A stretch of DNA of 64,000 nucleotides from Haemaphysalis longicornis. Its lineage: Eukaryota; Arthropoda; Arachnida; Ixodida; Ixodidae. Position numbers and translations under genes: made by a program. Shown piece after piece: positions 13,091 through 24,660 of the stretch. Under the pieces are notes generated by a model, which made no database searches, was not told the DNA's origin, and worked only from the letters and a program-made list of their open reading frames with translations. The stretch spans positions 324,550,941-324,614,940 of the forward strand of contig CM023448.1 of NCBI GenBank assembly GCA_013339765.2, given 5' to 3'. Position 1 is the stretch's first letter. Each line of letters begins with the position of its first letter.

Positions 13091-14590
13091 TCTTCTTAGT
13101 TAATAAAAACGCGAGCGACTAACGTTTGTTTCCCAAGTACCGCGCTCACTTACTATAGTCCTAAACGTACTTCCGGCTTGTGGGTTTTAGCATTAAAGAA
13201 GCTTGTGGGTTTTAGCACCTCTATGCATCGGCATTTCCTTTTTGTACAAGGTCTAAATCAAGGGTTAGCGGTTTATAGAAAATCATGGATCTGTTAAAAT
13301 TGTGCGTGAAGTCCATTATCAATGCGCGCAATCACAATTCTAGATCGCCATAACTGCATTCTGTCCCAATAAGGTATTCTTCTCGTCAGACATTCGAGAG
13401 ACAATTTCGCGTTCGGAGAGCCATCGTCGCTTCTTGAGAAAGGAGCTGCCAACCTGCATCCAGTATTAATTATTCAGGCTACTAGCCTACATACGACACA
13501 AGTTTGCGTTGCTTGTATCTTCGCCCCAATGACTCCGATCAAATTGAGCTTAAAGAAAGCATATATTCTCGGTGATGGAAGCGCAGAAATGTTTTTTTTA
13601 TTGATAAATAGCAAATGTTCTATTGACCATAGCCTTTATTGTCGCTGGGAAGTTGCGAATAAACGTAATTTACTTCAGTCGCGTGTGAGGACGCAACCAC
13701 AAACACAACGTGAAGCACGACTTCCTCAGGCAGGTAAAAAATGAACAAAGTAAACATTATTTTAAAAACAGCAAAATATTGCGTTTTAAGTCTAATTTCG
13801 AGGATTCGCTATACACTTTTCCACAAAGAATTATTTGGAAGTTTCATTTGGGAACCGCGTTGCATCCACGTACAGAATAAAATGCGAAGAAAAGGTGCCA
13901 GACGACGTGATGGTCACACTGCTGCACCTCCTTCAGACAGCAGCAATGTCAGTGGAGCCGTGGCGATTTCCACTTACGTTCAAATCGACTTCCTAACATC
14001 GCTGAGCAGGTCAACAGAACTCTAGGTTGCTATGCCCTTCCAAACGCCGCACACTAGGACGACAGAGACAGTTCTGGTGGTTTACAATTCAGCTTATTCG
14101 CCGTGCGTCTATGAAGACCGACTGCGGCAGTTATGATGATTAGCAGTTATCTCCTGAACATTCTGCAGCGACGAAGCCAATGATTTTTTTCGACTGTACT
14201 GGTTGTCAACGTGTAGTTGAAGACAACGGCCGCAATTATGGGGGTTAACCATAATCTCCCTCGCCAATGTCCTGCCCCGAGGAGGCGAAGGGGGTTCATC
14301 CGTGCATACCGATCAACCGACCGAGTGGCAGGCCTCGTGTGCATTGCTGCGACAGGAGCGCAGCGAGGCCAGTTTCTGCCACGCCGAAGTAGAGTAAACG
14401 TCAGGATTCGCTCGGAAGGCGTATAGTTAAATCACTGCGCCGGAAGGCTTGCACACGCGCCCTTGCCGATACGCTAGCTCGCTGCGATAGGTGACCCATG
14501 GTTTGGAAACCAGTGACCGGCCTAGCCAATGATCTACCTGAGAGCACACCTACTGCAATAAGACTGAAAGGCGGGCTAGTTGCTGGCAAT
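13091..14590. other. Intergenic, nothing recognised
   Basis: AT-rich, unique-looking DNA. The short open frames have no recognisable domain. Confidence 0.45.
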
Positions 14591-14592
14591 TT

Positions 14593-14716
14593 CTGACTGT
14601 AACTTGAGCGCACAAAAAACGAGGACTGAACTAAAAAGACCACGAAGACCGACCAGCGCTGGTCCTCGTGTCTTTTTCGTTCAGTCCTCGTTTTTTGTGC
14701 GCTCAAGTTAGTCAGA
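14593..14716. mobile_element. Foldback (palindromic MITE-like) element
   Basis: The left arm (AACTTGAGCGCACAAAAAAC, GAGGACTGAACTAAAAAGAC) and right arm (GTCTTTTTCGTTCAGTCCTC, GTTTTTTGTGCGCTCAAGTT) are near-perfect complements of about 55 bp around GACCAGCGCTGGTC. No coding capacity. No clean target duplication seen. Confidence 0.8.
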
Positions 14717-14800
14717 CCTACTGGTTACCACCAGTAACCGCTGCAATGTATTTTTTGGGTGAATCGAGTCTCGACCGACCGGCCGACCGACGGACTGACC

Positions 14801-14804
<4 letters not shown>

Positions 14805-14836
<32 letters not shown>

Positions 14837-14837
14837 A
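14805..14837. repeat. (GACA)n microsatellite
   Basis: Repeated GACA units following a GACC-rich stretch from about 14773. Confidence 0.9.
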
Positions 14838-14925
14838 CATTTCCCTAGGCCAAGAAAGGGTTATTTGTGGCAACTGCCGACTTCGCTCGCGTCCTCCATA
14901 TTCATTAGTACATCTTTAGTCGCAC

Positions 14926-14957
14926 CAGAGTCCTTTAATGCTTTTCTATAGACTCTG
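14926..14957. mobile_element. Degenerate copy of a tiny palindromic element
   Basis: CAGAGTCCTTTAATGCTTTT then GACTCTG, a worn relative of the perfect 42-bp palindrome at 46991-47032. No intact target duplication. Confidence 0.55.
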
Positions 14958-14970
14958 GCTCCACTCTTAA

Positions 14971-15474
14971 AGGAGCCATGAAGAGAAAATACAACTTCCT
15001 TTTTTTTTTAAGAACTAGGATTTAGTATCTCACTCAGCTCTATTACAGCCACAAAAGATGTTTTTTAACGAAAAAAAGCAAGAAGTATTTAAAAACTTTC
15101 AAATTTTGCGCCACAGTGACGTGTTATGAGCAAGAATGACGTCATACGGGCCAACAATAAAACATAATTTTCAGTGCGTTAACTGCAAGTTAGCATTCAA
15201 GTGATGCGGTCAAATGGAACTAGAGGCCCCATTACAGACGTCCAGTCATGTGTCGTCGCGACAGGTCAGTTAGGCGGCCGCCAATAGCACAAACAAGGTT
15301 CCGTGACGTCATAGAAAAGTTGCGGGAAATTGGCTAGGGGGTCGCGACTGCTTCACACGTTTTCTTTAATATCTCCGTTATTTTTCGAAGATTGCGATGA
15401 TATTGGTATCATTGTTATAGGGAATAAGCAGTCTTTCTAATAAACCCAACTTGTATTTTGTCTTCATGGCTCCT
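14971..15474 (+). mobile_element. TTAA-flanked MITE, copy 1
   Basis: A 504-bp element with inverted ends AGGAGCCATGAAGA and TCTTCATGGCTCCT, flanked on both sides by TTAA (14967-14970, 15475-15478). The second copy at 23694-24200 is almost identical along its whole length and also has TTAA on both sides. A TTAA duplication is the piggyBac signature, but the TIR start (AGGAGCC) is not the classic CCC, so the superfamily is uncertain. No transposase, hence non-autonomous. Confidence 0.88.
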
Positions 15475-15478
15475 TTAA

Positions 15479-15695
15479 GCTTTCGGCACTGCTTTCTCGC
15501 ATATGGTTAGCTCGACGTATACAAGGAAAAAAGAATTCGCAAGAAAAAAATCATCTCTGTGTTTGTAGTTAAGTTGGAGAGTATGGGCTCAGTTCTGAAG
15601 CAGATAAATTATAGAAAATAAACAGCAAAATCGCGTCATATTCGTACAAATACGGCCGCGAAAAATATTTGAAGCAGTGTTTCCAGATAACGATA
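15479..15695. other. Short intergenic spacer
   Basis: AT-rich spacer between the MITE and the next repeat. Nothing recognised. Confidence 0.5.
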
Positions 15696-15940
15696 TACCG
15701 GGTGACCCAACTACCACGCACCAAGGTTGTAAAAAAGAGCAATGGTGTTACTCGAAGAAAACCTAGTGCGCAATGTTTGCAGTACAGTGGAGTAGCCACC
15801 AGTAAGTTGTTTAATAAGATTTAATTACATAATTGTAATTAATTATTTAATTCTAGAAGTATTACCCCAATTATTAAAGTGCCAATGAGGCACCTGTGGG
15901 CACCGACGAGGGACATCTGTACGGTATTTTCAGCGACGTA

Positions 15941-16542
15941 CCGTAATTACCCGATTCTAACGCGCCCCCGATTCTAACGCGCACCATATTTGCACTTCCG
16001 ATTGTAACGCGCACGGAACTTTGTGAGCAATAAAAACGAATGCGAGATAAATGGGCGATTTATTTCTCGAAGTAATCTCACCCATCTCCCTCCTCGTCGC
16101 TCTCCACTGACCCCAACATCTCGTCCTTGGTGCCGTCAAGCGCGTTCGCGATGCCACACTTCATAACGAACGTTCAACCATGATCGATGGGATCGTGGCC
16201 CACGCCTCGCACGCCCATCCTGCGAACTTCTCCAGAGGCGCACGCTTCAGCCGACCACTCGTTTTGAACGCGTGAGAGCCGCTGCTGCCATTGCTGTTAT
16301 CAAGTGCGCAAGTGGAACAATTTGAGGATTTGTGTGAACGCCGATAGAAAAGCCTGGGCGCCTATGCTTCCTGCATCCGAAAAAGTGTTGTTAAAAGCTT
16401 TGGCGCCATCTTGAGATGGCGATGGGCGAGACGAAATTTCCGTTGTTTCGGCAGTTTCGGTTTCGTATCCGATTAACGCGCAAGCGATTTTTCGACCTAT
16501 TTTTCCGGAAAAAAGGTGCGCGTTAGAATCGGGTAATTACGG
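15941..16542 (-). mobile_element. Pogo/Tigger-like Tc1-mariner element, TA target site
   Basis: A 602-bp element with exact inverted ends: CCGTAATTACCCGATTCTAA at the left and the complement TTAGAATCGGGTAATTACGG at the right, each flanked by TA (15939-15940, 16543-16544). The CCGATTCTAACGCGC motif is repeated three times at the left end (15950-16015). The complement still encodes the C-terminus of a pogo/jerky-type DDE transposase (16078-16280). The uninterrupted repeat copy at 18002-18003 supplies the empty TA site. Confidence 0.9.
16078..16280 (-). pseudogene. Pogo/Tigger transposase C-terminal fragment
   Basis: The complement reads KRAPLEKFAGWACEAWATIP and SIMVERSL, then after a one-base shift MKCGIANALDGTKDEML and an acidic tail SDEEGDG before the stop at 16078-16080. 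The KCGI.NALDGTEDD-type motif with an acidic end is characteristic of the C-terminus of pogo/Tigger (jerky-like) transposases. The catalytic DDE core and the DNA-binding CENP-B domain are absent. Confidence 0.8.
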
Positions 16543-16660
16543 TACTAATTGCGTACTCAGTTTTTTTCTGACTGATTAAGATACCCTACGAAATATAAGA
16601 AGTACCTCCGGCGCCCCCATCTTCATCATAAAGCAGCGCCCTCATATAAGCTGCTTGAAA

Positions 16661-17879
16661 GCAACTGCTTTGCCTGTCACACACCCGAATAGACAGCGCA
16701 TTCCCTTGATAGTAGTATGGAAGGAGCAGCAACAGCAAGTTTCGCGGGGCGCATACGGCCATACAGTTTCTTGGTAACTGTACTATACCTGGGAATCTAT
16801 GTCGGCCTGGGGCGGTTATGGCCTTACGGGAAGACCACAGCTGATGGCTTGGCACGTCTGTCGATTTCTTAAGCGTCTTGGTGGCTTTGCTTTCTCCACT
16901 ATGCATTGCTATGTCTACGAGGTAGCCGCTCCGGCCGAAATGGCCGAAACTCACTTCGCTTCTCCCGCTTCGCTTGGAAACTCGAAATTCGCTCTATTAG
17001 TTCCCGCTAAGACAGCTGTGCTTCACCGTAGGCAAGTGGAAGGACTAGTGCGGGCGAGCGACTATCCGTGCATATTTACACAAGTACAATGTAAACACGT
17101 TAGTTTTGGGTAAGGAGAGTGCCCTTCCCGTTTCTGTTTTGCAGTAGCAGCACATATGTTAACAGCGCCCGTACATCTTGACCGAGCGGGGAATTTGCCG
17201 CCGCAAAAATTGACGTAGATGGCCTGTTACGAAAACACGAACGAAAACCCCGCGAAGGCGATGTTTTCATAGGTACGCGCGTAAAACCTTTCTGAGCTTT
17301 TCAACAACCTAATGAAGACTGCCGCTCCAGACCAGGAGCAGGCGTGGTCGACCCGAGGAAGTAGCGGGGCCGCGGCCAAAGTAGAGCCGACACCAACCGA
17401 GACGACGTCAAGGCCGCGTCGCGGCGAAGTACCCTAACAAGACCAGGGCGACAAGCCGTCTGCAGGCACTATCAATAAAGTTGTCGTACCGTACCGTACA
17501 TTATTGTTAACTACCAGCTTGCTCTGCAGAATATCAGGCATAACCGTTTTGGCAGACTTTTAGTAAAATACAGACTTTATTTTTATTTCTTCAGCTTTAA
17601 AACAGCGTGTTTTATTTTATATTTTTTATAAATACATATTCTTCCTTGTGTTTTTGTGGCATTGTATTTAAACTTACGGCCACTAAAACGTTTCAATCCA
17701 AACCAATAATGAAACGAAGCCGTGCGCAAAGTATAACTGCGGCCCATGACGACCCAGACGGTCTTGATGTGAGCCGCATAGAGGCTAGTATACAGTAAGG
17801 AACTCTTTGGCATGTTGCAGATAAAGCAGAAACTCGGGCGCGATTGCTTCTTTCTTTCTTTCCTTTATTTCGTTCTAGA
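16661..17879. other. Intergenic with LINE 3' end near 17300-17505
   Basis: The stretch near 17460-17510, CACTATCAATAAAGTTGTC followed by GTACC units, looks like a LINE 3' end with a GTACC-type tail. No other gene or repeat is recognised. Confidence 0.45.
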
Positions 17880-18250
17880 TAACTTAGAAGGAGCCTGTTC
17901 GAGGGCGCTGTTTTATTAAGCGGGCGGGGGCGCCGTCACGCTGTATTTTTATATTTCGCGGGGTTTCTTTATCACTCAGAAAAAAAAGAGTACGCGATTA
18001 GTACGTCGCTGAAAATACCCCAATTAGACGTCCCTCGTGGGTAGGTACAAGTGCTCATTGGCACTTCAATGATTTGGACAGTACTTTTCGAGAAATGTAA
18101 TTATTACAATTACCTAATTACATCGCATTAACGAAAAAATTACTAACCGCTGCTCCACTGTACTGGAAACATTATGCACTAAGTTTTGTTCGAGTAACGC
18201 CGTAGCTCCTTTTTTAAATGTTGGTGCATGATAGTTGGGACACCCTGTAT
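17880..18250 (-). mobile_element. Interspersed repeat, uninterrupted copy
   Basis: The complement starts ACAGGGTGTCCCAACT and matches 15696-16660 without the pogo-like insert, including CAGCGACGTACTAATCGCG across the insertion point. The two copies face opposite ways and are 1.2 kb apart. Confidence 0.8.
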
Positions 18251-18865
18251 AATGTCCCGAACATACATCGTGGGTAAATGGCCATAGTCTGACCTATAGC
18301 TACAGACCACTGTTTCTCTAAAGCGCCGACGATCGCGATCAAAGATAAAAATTTGAGGGGCCTTGCTTATTTTGAAGTATAGGTGCTGGCTCAAGCAACC
18401 CATCCAAATCCACTTGTTGTGTTCTGTTTATTATTATTGTTATTATTAATCAGTGGTTGTGCTTGCGATTGCGATTTCCTAGCGCGCGGCGGAATTGCGA
18501 ATAAAGAGAAAAAGATCTCGAGATCATGTCATGATATAAGGGTCGACGTCGGGGAGTGCTGTCATCCTCTACACCCAGGTCGGCACTCCAACAAGAGTTG
18601 CGAGGATGGTCATTTACAGAGCATTACGCACAGGGTGCAGCAAGAACAGTGTCAGTAGATCTACTAGTAAATACACGTTGTTTCATTAGCATCCGTTGCA
18701 ACGCGGATCCACCATGACAATACCAGAATCGTCTAAACGCTGTTTTTTTTTTTTTTTAACTGCTAATCGAACGAAGAAAGAGAATCAAAGGAGCAGACGT
18801 AGCCCATAAAGATGTCATGATCACGAGTTCTTTTCTTAATCAATGACGCGTCGTTTTCTTCTTTT
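18251..18865. other. Intergenic, nothing recognised
   Basis: No supported gene. A T-tract of 15 lies near 18744. Confidence 0.45.
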
Positions 18866-19490
18866 TGTGTGTATGTGCGCGCGCGTGAATGCATCGGCGA
18901 GAAGCGGCCGTCTTTCAGCCTGAAAAGGGGGCAAGCTAAAAGCGCAGTTTACGCTTATCTCCGTTCCGCTCACAAATGGCGACTGCTGATTCTTTTTCCC
19001 ACGAAGAAAGAGCGACGGGCGCAGAGCGCACCCTTGTCGTCCCCAACAGAGAGCGCCGCCGCAGGCAGGCAGCTGGGGTGCCCGCTCCCTGAGCACCGCG
19101 AGGGCCAGCAGAGGAGGCTTCTCGGGAAGAGCAGAGCTTCCGACAATCGCCAAGGGAAGGCCGCCTCCAATTAGGCGACACAGCGGACGCGTGTGTGCAC
19201 GGCGAAGGAGCAGGCCGCTGGGGAACCGCGGAGCCCAAGTCTCTGCCGCCGCCGCCGTGGGGTGTCGGTGGTGTCGACAAGGCCATCCCGCGGCGGCCGA
19301 CAATAGCGGGGGCAAATTGAAGCCCGCGGCCGCAACCGAAGCCGCGCGGCCTGTGCAGCCTGCCCGCGTCTCCACCGCCCAGCTCCGGGCATTTTCTCAC
19401 GCACTGTGGCACTCGGCCGCGGGGGCAGTGGGGCTCTGGCTGGCCCGCCCAGTCTGCCTTCTGTCCTGGTGACCGTAAGGAGCAGCCGCT
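18866..19490. promoter_or_regulatory. CpG-rich island, candidate regulatory element
   Basis: GC- and CpG-rich with CCAATTAGGCGAC near 19168 and GGCAAATTGAAG near 19311. Overlapping long open frames on both strands have no recognised domain; I treat the block as non-coding. Confidence 0.45.
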
Positions 19491-19979
19491 GATCGTTTCA
19501 TTACCACGTTGACTGGCACGTCCAGCAGCACTCCATAACACGTACTCGCTGCCAAAACAAAATCAGCAATAAACGCACGAATTTCGCGGAAAGAAGACGA
19601 GCTACGCTAACGGTACTTGCTGTGCACTTAAAACTGTTCGTGACGTGGCGCCAGTATCTCGAAGTCGAACCCAGTTTGAATTGCCCAGAACTGGCGTTCA
19701 ATTACGACATTCTTCATGCCTAATGTACTGACGCCTTTTAATTGACACTGGCGAGCATAATCATTCACAGCGTATCGGAAAGGCGAAACGTTTGCGCTTA
19801 GCGCTAGAGGAAAATCTGAAGAACATCGCTAGCTTGGATCGTCCAACGCCCCCATCAGAGCTGTGGTATCGATGTTTCTGACAACGCATACATATACCGC
19901 ATGCGACACCCTCCACGTAAGCATAAACGTTCGATGCCAAATCGTAAACACGGAAGACAACAGCCACCATAAATGCCGT

Positions 19980-20610
19980 CAAGTGAACGGGCGCGTGCAG
20001 ACGGGCTTACTTATACCATCCGCCTTATTAGTGGCGTAATCTGGCGTATGTCGACAAGGGCGTTTGCAGCGCTCGGCATCGTGCTCTGCCAAGCGGCCAC
20101 GTTAGCGCGCACCTCGCCCGAGTGCTCGCGCGCCCTGCACGTGCGCATAATCGACCGCTCCTTGGCGGCGGGGCCCAGTCGTCGAATGTTGTCGGGGCCA
20201 AGCGCTCCCCGCGGGCGCTCCGCCGCAGAGAGGACTGGGTGCGCGCGTCCCGGCGACGTCGGCAGATGATCCCCGGTTATTGGATTAGCGCATGTCGGCC
20301 GGCCGCTTTGTCCCGCAGTCCCTGTCCTGGCTGCAATAACGGCCGCACCGGAATGCGGCTCCCTCGTGGCTGCGCGCATGCCAGCCGCGTGAGCCACCTG
20401 ATTCATGGGGGGCGCTGTAATTGCGCCCGCCGCGCACCCCGGGTTCAAGTCCCACTCGACCCGCAGCCTGCGTAGGTTGCCGGCGAGACACGTGTCACGG
20501 CGTGCCGCCGCTTTGTCCCGCGCTACCGATTCCCCCCGGTCGCCAATCGGCCGGGTCCGCACGCGCGGGGAGGAAAGCTGCCGGCCCGCGCTGCCTTGGC
20601 TTGGCTTGGC
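19980..20610. promoter_or_regulatory. CpG-rich island, candidate regulatory element
   Basis: CpG-rich block containing CGGTTATTGGATTAGCGC (about 20273) and GGGCGCTGTAATTGCGCCCG (about 20410), in which a TAATT core sits inside GGGCGC/GCGCCC arms. No exon recognised; GC-driven open frames on both strands were not accepted. Confidence 0.45.
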
Positions 20611-22039
20611 TTGGGTGGAGCAGCTACATTGTGCGCTGCCAACATTACGAGGCTTGTGCGGAAGAAAACAGAGTAGAACAGTAGGAGGGGGAGTGTTTTG
20701 AGATGCGGGCTGACAGGGGCCCGTCATAATGATAATAATTTGCTGAAAGACAAAACAGGAACACTGACACCTTCCTGCACAACATTCGCGTTCGTATGTA
20801 CGGGCTCAAGCGACAGTGACTCTTCTGCCTCATTTGTTTTGCAGCTCACCATAAAACAAACCAACCCTTCCCGCCCCACGTCAAGTATGCGACGCGCTGA
20901 TATTGTATTGTGAGAGGAAATAAACTTTCATTATCAGGCAGTCTTGCTCAAGCAGCTGCGAACGGTACAATAAACAATATACGGCACAAAATTACCGAAA
21001 TATGCAGCTTGTGTGGCATATAGGAGACGCAAACTAACGCGACCAAATCGCAGTTAACTCTTGGTTTCAGGCATTTTAATCTAATTGGAGTGACCTTACA
21101 GATACGTTAAAAACTCCGTCATCATCTGTCGCTACACGCTGATAACTCTCGGCTTTATAACATACTTTCGTGAGTCGCGCTTTCGCTTGTGTAAACACAA
21201 GCGCGTTGAAAACATGTGGCTCATGATGATGTAACCGCTTTCCACTAAATAAGATTTCTGTCTTGGCGGATATTGTTGTTCTGTTGGCGGATATTGTTGA
21301 GTGCTGATCCTCTTCTTGTATTCGCTAGTTGGCATCCACCGTGTACTTCCTTATTTGCCTAAAGCGCATTACCGGTATTTTTGCCATGTAAATTTTGACA
21401 GCGTGACTGGCACTTCGTGCCACTTCTCTATTGCGCACACATGCTTAAGAACGCTTGTACTTTTTTAGAACAGTTCAGAACGACTGAAAATGACACGCAG
21501 AAAAAAATGGACCGTGGAACGCTCTTTTAGATTATACTTAGGATGTAAATTCAAAGCTTACATGAACGCAGCTCGTACTCAGGAGAAAAAGTGAAATTGC
21601 CAGTACCAGAAATAGCTGGTTATACATGTACGCGGTTATAACCAGCCAGGCTGAGAAAAATAAACGGTTCAGAAAGGAATCTCCGCGAAAAAGTTACAAC
21701 CCTGGAACAAAGGAATAACTTGCCAGTAAAGAAAGTTACAGAGAAGATAGCGTCCACGCTTGTATGCCGGTGGGAGTCCAAAATAAGGGTGCATTTGATA
21801 ACGTACTCCTCTGCACGGGTGTCCGCATCAGGAGCGGACAGAAGCTAACCCCTCAACACACACACGCACGCACACACACACATAGCACATTACTGCAATT
21901 AGAGTTGATACGAATGCACGTTTTAAAAAGTTTTCAAGGCAACGTGTCGCCTGATCAAGTTGTATGGTTTTGAAAGGCAGCACAATGTGTGATTTTTGTA
22001 TGTTTATTCGTAAATCTTTATAAAATTGCTGTTAATGTA
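20611..22039. other. Intergenic, minor repeats only
   Basis: GAGGAAATAAACTTTCATTA near 20914-20933 could be a LINE 3' end. TTGGCGGATATTGTTG occurs twice in tandem at about 21263-21300. A (CA)-rich run lies near 21856-21882. Nothing else. Confidence 0.4.
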
Positions 22040-22660
22040 CAGTTTAAAGCCCCCAAGAGGGAGCGGCCGAGTAAAGGCTTGAGCCGCTCTGCTGGGCACC
22101 TATCTTCCTTAAAGTTGGCGTCACTACTCTACATGATTTTGTTGCAGTGAATACTTCTTTCCAGACGTCGTATGAGCATTCCGATGCCACGGTAGCAAGG
22201 GGCCAGAGCGCTGTATAGCGAGCCCCTTTAATGTCGGATTCATAACTATACGCAAACGTTTCGCGGAAAACAATTTTTCCAGTCACTATGTAAGAGGTCT
22301 TACATGAAATATAATGCCTTAACACCTAAGAACACCTCCATGAAACACCATGTATCACATGAAGCGCTATTCACCGAGCCCCTTCAGAGTGGTATTCAAT
22401 ACTATATGTGTTGCTAGGAAAACATTTTTATGTCAGTATAAGGAGCCCGACGTTAAAGTATGATGCCTCAAGGGCGTTTTACTAAATGCCTCCATAAGAC
22501 ATCATTTATACCTACAAAATGCCATACACCAAATGCCTGTAAAGTTAGTTTCACAGTTTTGCAGATATGCAGTGCTAGGAAGACACCTTTAGAGGCAATA
22601 TGTGTGATATGTAAGCATGAATAATTTTCGTATGCGGCGGAAGTGTGACACATCAGGCGT
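22040..22660 (-). repeat. Degenerate ~155-bp tandem repeat, inverted relative to 7741-8213
   Basis: On the complement GGGGCTCGGTGAATAGCGCT and GGGGCTCGCTATACAGCGCT begin consecutive units about 156 bp apart. CATGGAGGTGTT, AAGGCATTATATTT and GGAAAAATTGTTTTCC-like blocks recur, as in the 7.7-8.2 kb array. About four diverged units. Confidence 0.65.
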
Positions 22661-23095
22661 TACAGACGAACAGACGGCCCTCTTCAGGTAGTCCACATAG
22701 CATTTGGGTTTATTTTGAATAAACTGAAACAATCTAAATTATATTTATTTAAATTTAATTCGGCAAATCAATTTGTTTCCGCCGCCTACGCCCCTCACTC
22801 TAACGTTGTCCGCCCTTATGCCTCATTACAAGTCGCATTCAGTTGAAGGCTACGGCGACCTGCAACCAGGTTGGCAGGGTCAGCGAGATATTATTACGCC
22901 GAATCAATGCTTTTCGCGGGTGGACATGAAAATATATGTGGTTTCGTGTGCGCTGTTTATTAAAGCAACGATTTACGTGCGCCAGATGCAAACAGCGATT
23001 CGTTCAGAAATTTTAAAATCAACTTCAGTGAAGTCGTAGGCTGCGGCAGCTTACAAAATGGGCTTTGGGACAGGACAATAAGTTGAGGGCGGACT
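22661..23095. other. Intergenic, nothing recognised
   Basis: AT-rich, no supported feature. Confidence 0.45.
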
Positions 23096-23320
23096 CGCCA
23101 CAGTGGCTTGGAGGCCAATGCATTGCGCTGCTATCCCGAAGCACCCGCTTTGATTCTTGACCGCTGCAGCTGCTTTTCTGATGGAGGCGACAGATGCAAA
23201 TGCCCTCGTGTACGAGCTTTCGGTACAACGTAAAGAGCCTTCGGTGGTCTAAATTAATTCGTAACCCTCTATACATACAACGCATACCGCAGGGCAGATG
23301 TTTACGTTTCGGCGCGTACA
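23096..23320 (+). mobile_element. Ruka-like SINE, highly diverged copy
   Basis: CGCCACAGTGGCTTGGAGGC (A-box region), GCGCTGCT, CTTTGATTC (B box), TGCTTTTCTGATGGAGGCGA, GTGTACGAGCTTTCGG and GTGGTCTAAATTAATTCG align in order with the younger copies but with many substitutions. Confidence 0.7.
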
Positions 23321-23693
23321 ACCCCGGTTTGATTCAATTTAGCCTTCGAGTTTGAACTTGTGGACTCGTATTCATAAAGCCATTTTGATACAACTTAGAT
23401 CATACTGTCTTATATGGTACCCTCTTTAGAGGCTTGCAAACCGATCCTCGTATTAGGCCTCTGATACTTATCAGCGGCTCTCGTTAGCGCAGTTTCTATT
23501 TCCGAGTACAAACGTAACTAGGAAAACAAGCTTTTCCGGCACCAAGAGAAATTTGTGCTTTTCGCATGCCCGCTCACATGGAGCTCGTGTATGGATAACA
23601 TTGAAAACGAGGCTGCACGCCAAGCAGGCGACTATTTTCTGCAAAACGTCAGTGCTTCACAAGATGCACTGCTGCAAAGCTTTCTGTTATTAA

Positions 23694-24200
23694 AGGAGCC
23701 ATGACGAAAAATACAACTTCGTTTAATTTGAAAGAACTAGGATTCAGTATCTCACTCAGCTCCATTACAGCCACAAAAGATGTTTTTTAACGAAAAAAAA
23801 AAGCAAGACGTATTAAAAAACTTTCAAATTTTGCGCCACAGTGACGTATTATGAGCAAGAATGACGTCATACGGGCCAACAATAAAACATAATTTTCAGT
23901 GCGTTAACTGCACGTTAGCATTCAAGTGATGCGGTCAAATGGAACTAGAGGCCCTATTACAGACGTTCAGTCATGTGTCGTCGCGACAGGTGAGTTAGGC
24001 GGCCGCCAATCGCACAAACAAGGTTCCGTGACGTCATAGAAAAGTTGCGGGAAATTGGCTAGGGGGTCGCGCCTGCTTCACACGTTTTCTCTAATATCTC
24101 CGTTATTTGTTCGAAGATTGCGATGATATTGGTATCATTGTTATCGGGAATAAGCAGTCTTTCTAATAACCCCAACTTGTATTTTGTCTTCATGGCTCCT
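23694..24200 (+). mobile_element. TTAA-flanked MITE, copy 2
   Basis: Nearly identical to 14971-15474, same orientation, with TTAA at 23690-23693 and 24201-24204. Differences are single bases and homopolymer lengths, so the two copies are recent relatives. Confidence 0.88.
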
Positions 24201-24375
24201 TTAAAAGATGTCTTCTCGCTATAACGCGTTCCAACCTTCCAATATGTACGTAATAGAGCAGAACTGAACAACTCGCGATAAAATGAGGCCTGACACTATC
24301 AGTGCTACTCTATACGCGCATTATTTAATGGACAGTCCACGACGAAATGACTATTTCTCGGTGCAAGTGCGCAAT

Positions 24376-24660
24376 TTTACAGCTACGCTGTATATGGCTA
24401 ACCCCCCGCCCCCGGTTTTCATTCCGGTGAAGCCGCTTTACTCGGCACCGCTTCTGCGCTCCTTCTCTCCACCGCTGACACCTCTTTCCCGCCGAAGTGT
24501 TCATACCCCTCGCCAGCATCGATGCCTTTTTCACAAGTTCCGCAATCGGCTGACTTTTTAACTCGCCATGGGACGGACGCCTGTCGTTCGGTCGGAGGAA
24601 CAAGAGCGGCAATGGAACGAGCGTCGCCGCGAACAGAAGCGCGAATGGGCTGTTCGCGAA
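24376..24660 (+). repeat. Repeat encoding a RTPVVRSEEQ start, copy 1
   Basis: Matches 60373-60690 in inverted orientation: ACAGC(T/G)(A/A)CGCTGTATATGG, the TTCATTCC(G/A)G and GCTTCTGCGCTCCT blocks, and GCCTGTCGTTCG(G/C)TCGGAGG. The ATG at 24568 opens a frame reading MGRTPVVRSEEQERQWNERR, which recalls arginine-rich hypothetical proteins found widely in tick genomes. The other copy has a stop in the same frame. Probably the 5' part of a repeat family, not a host gene. Confidence 0.55.

Larger units (their letters stand above)
15696..16660 (+). mobile_element. Interspersed repeat (CGGGTGACCCAACT end), interrupted by a pogo-like insert
   Basis: Left part 15696-15940 and right part 16543-16660 together match, in opposite orientation, the continuous copy at 17880-18250. 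Shared blocks include AGTACAGTGGAG, AAGTGCCAATGAG, GACGAGGGACATCT/GACGTCC, TTTTCAGCGACGTA, and after the insert CTAATTGCGTACTC and CGAAATATAA. It starts with a GGGTG(A/T)CCCA motif seen in many invertebrate repeats. No coding sequence. Confidence 0.8.

Noticed and set aside
18836..20727. Several 180-240-codon frames in CpG islands
   Set aside because: Same reasons: no domains, many mutually overlapping frames and no splice context.
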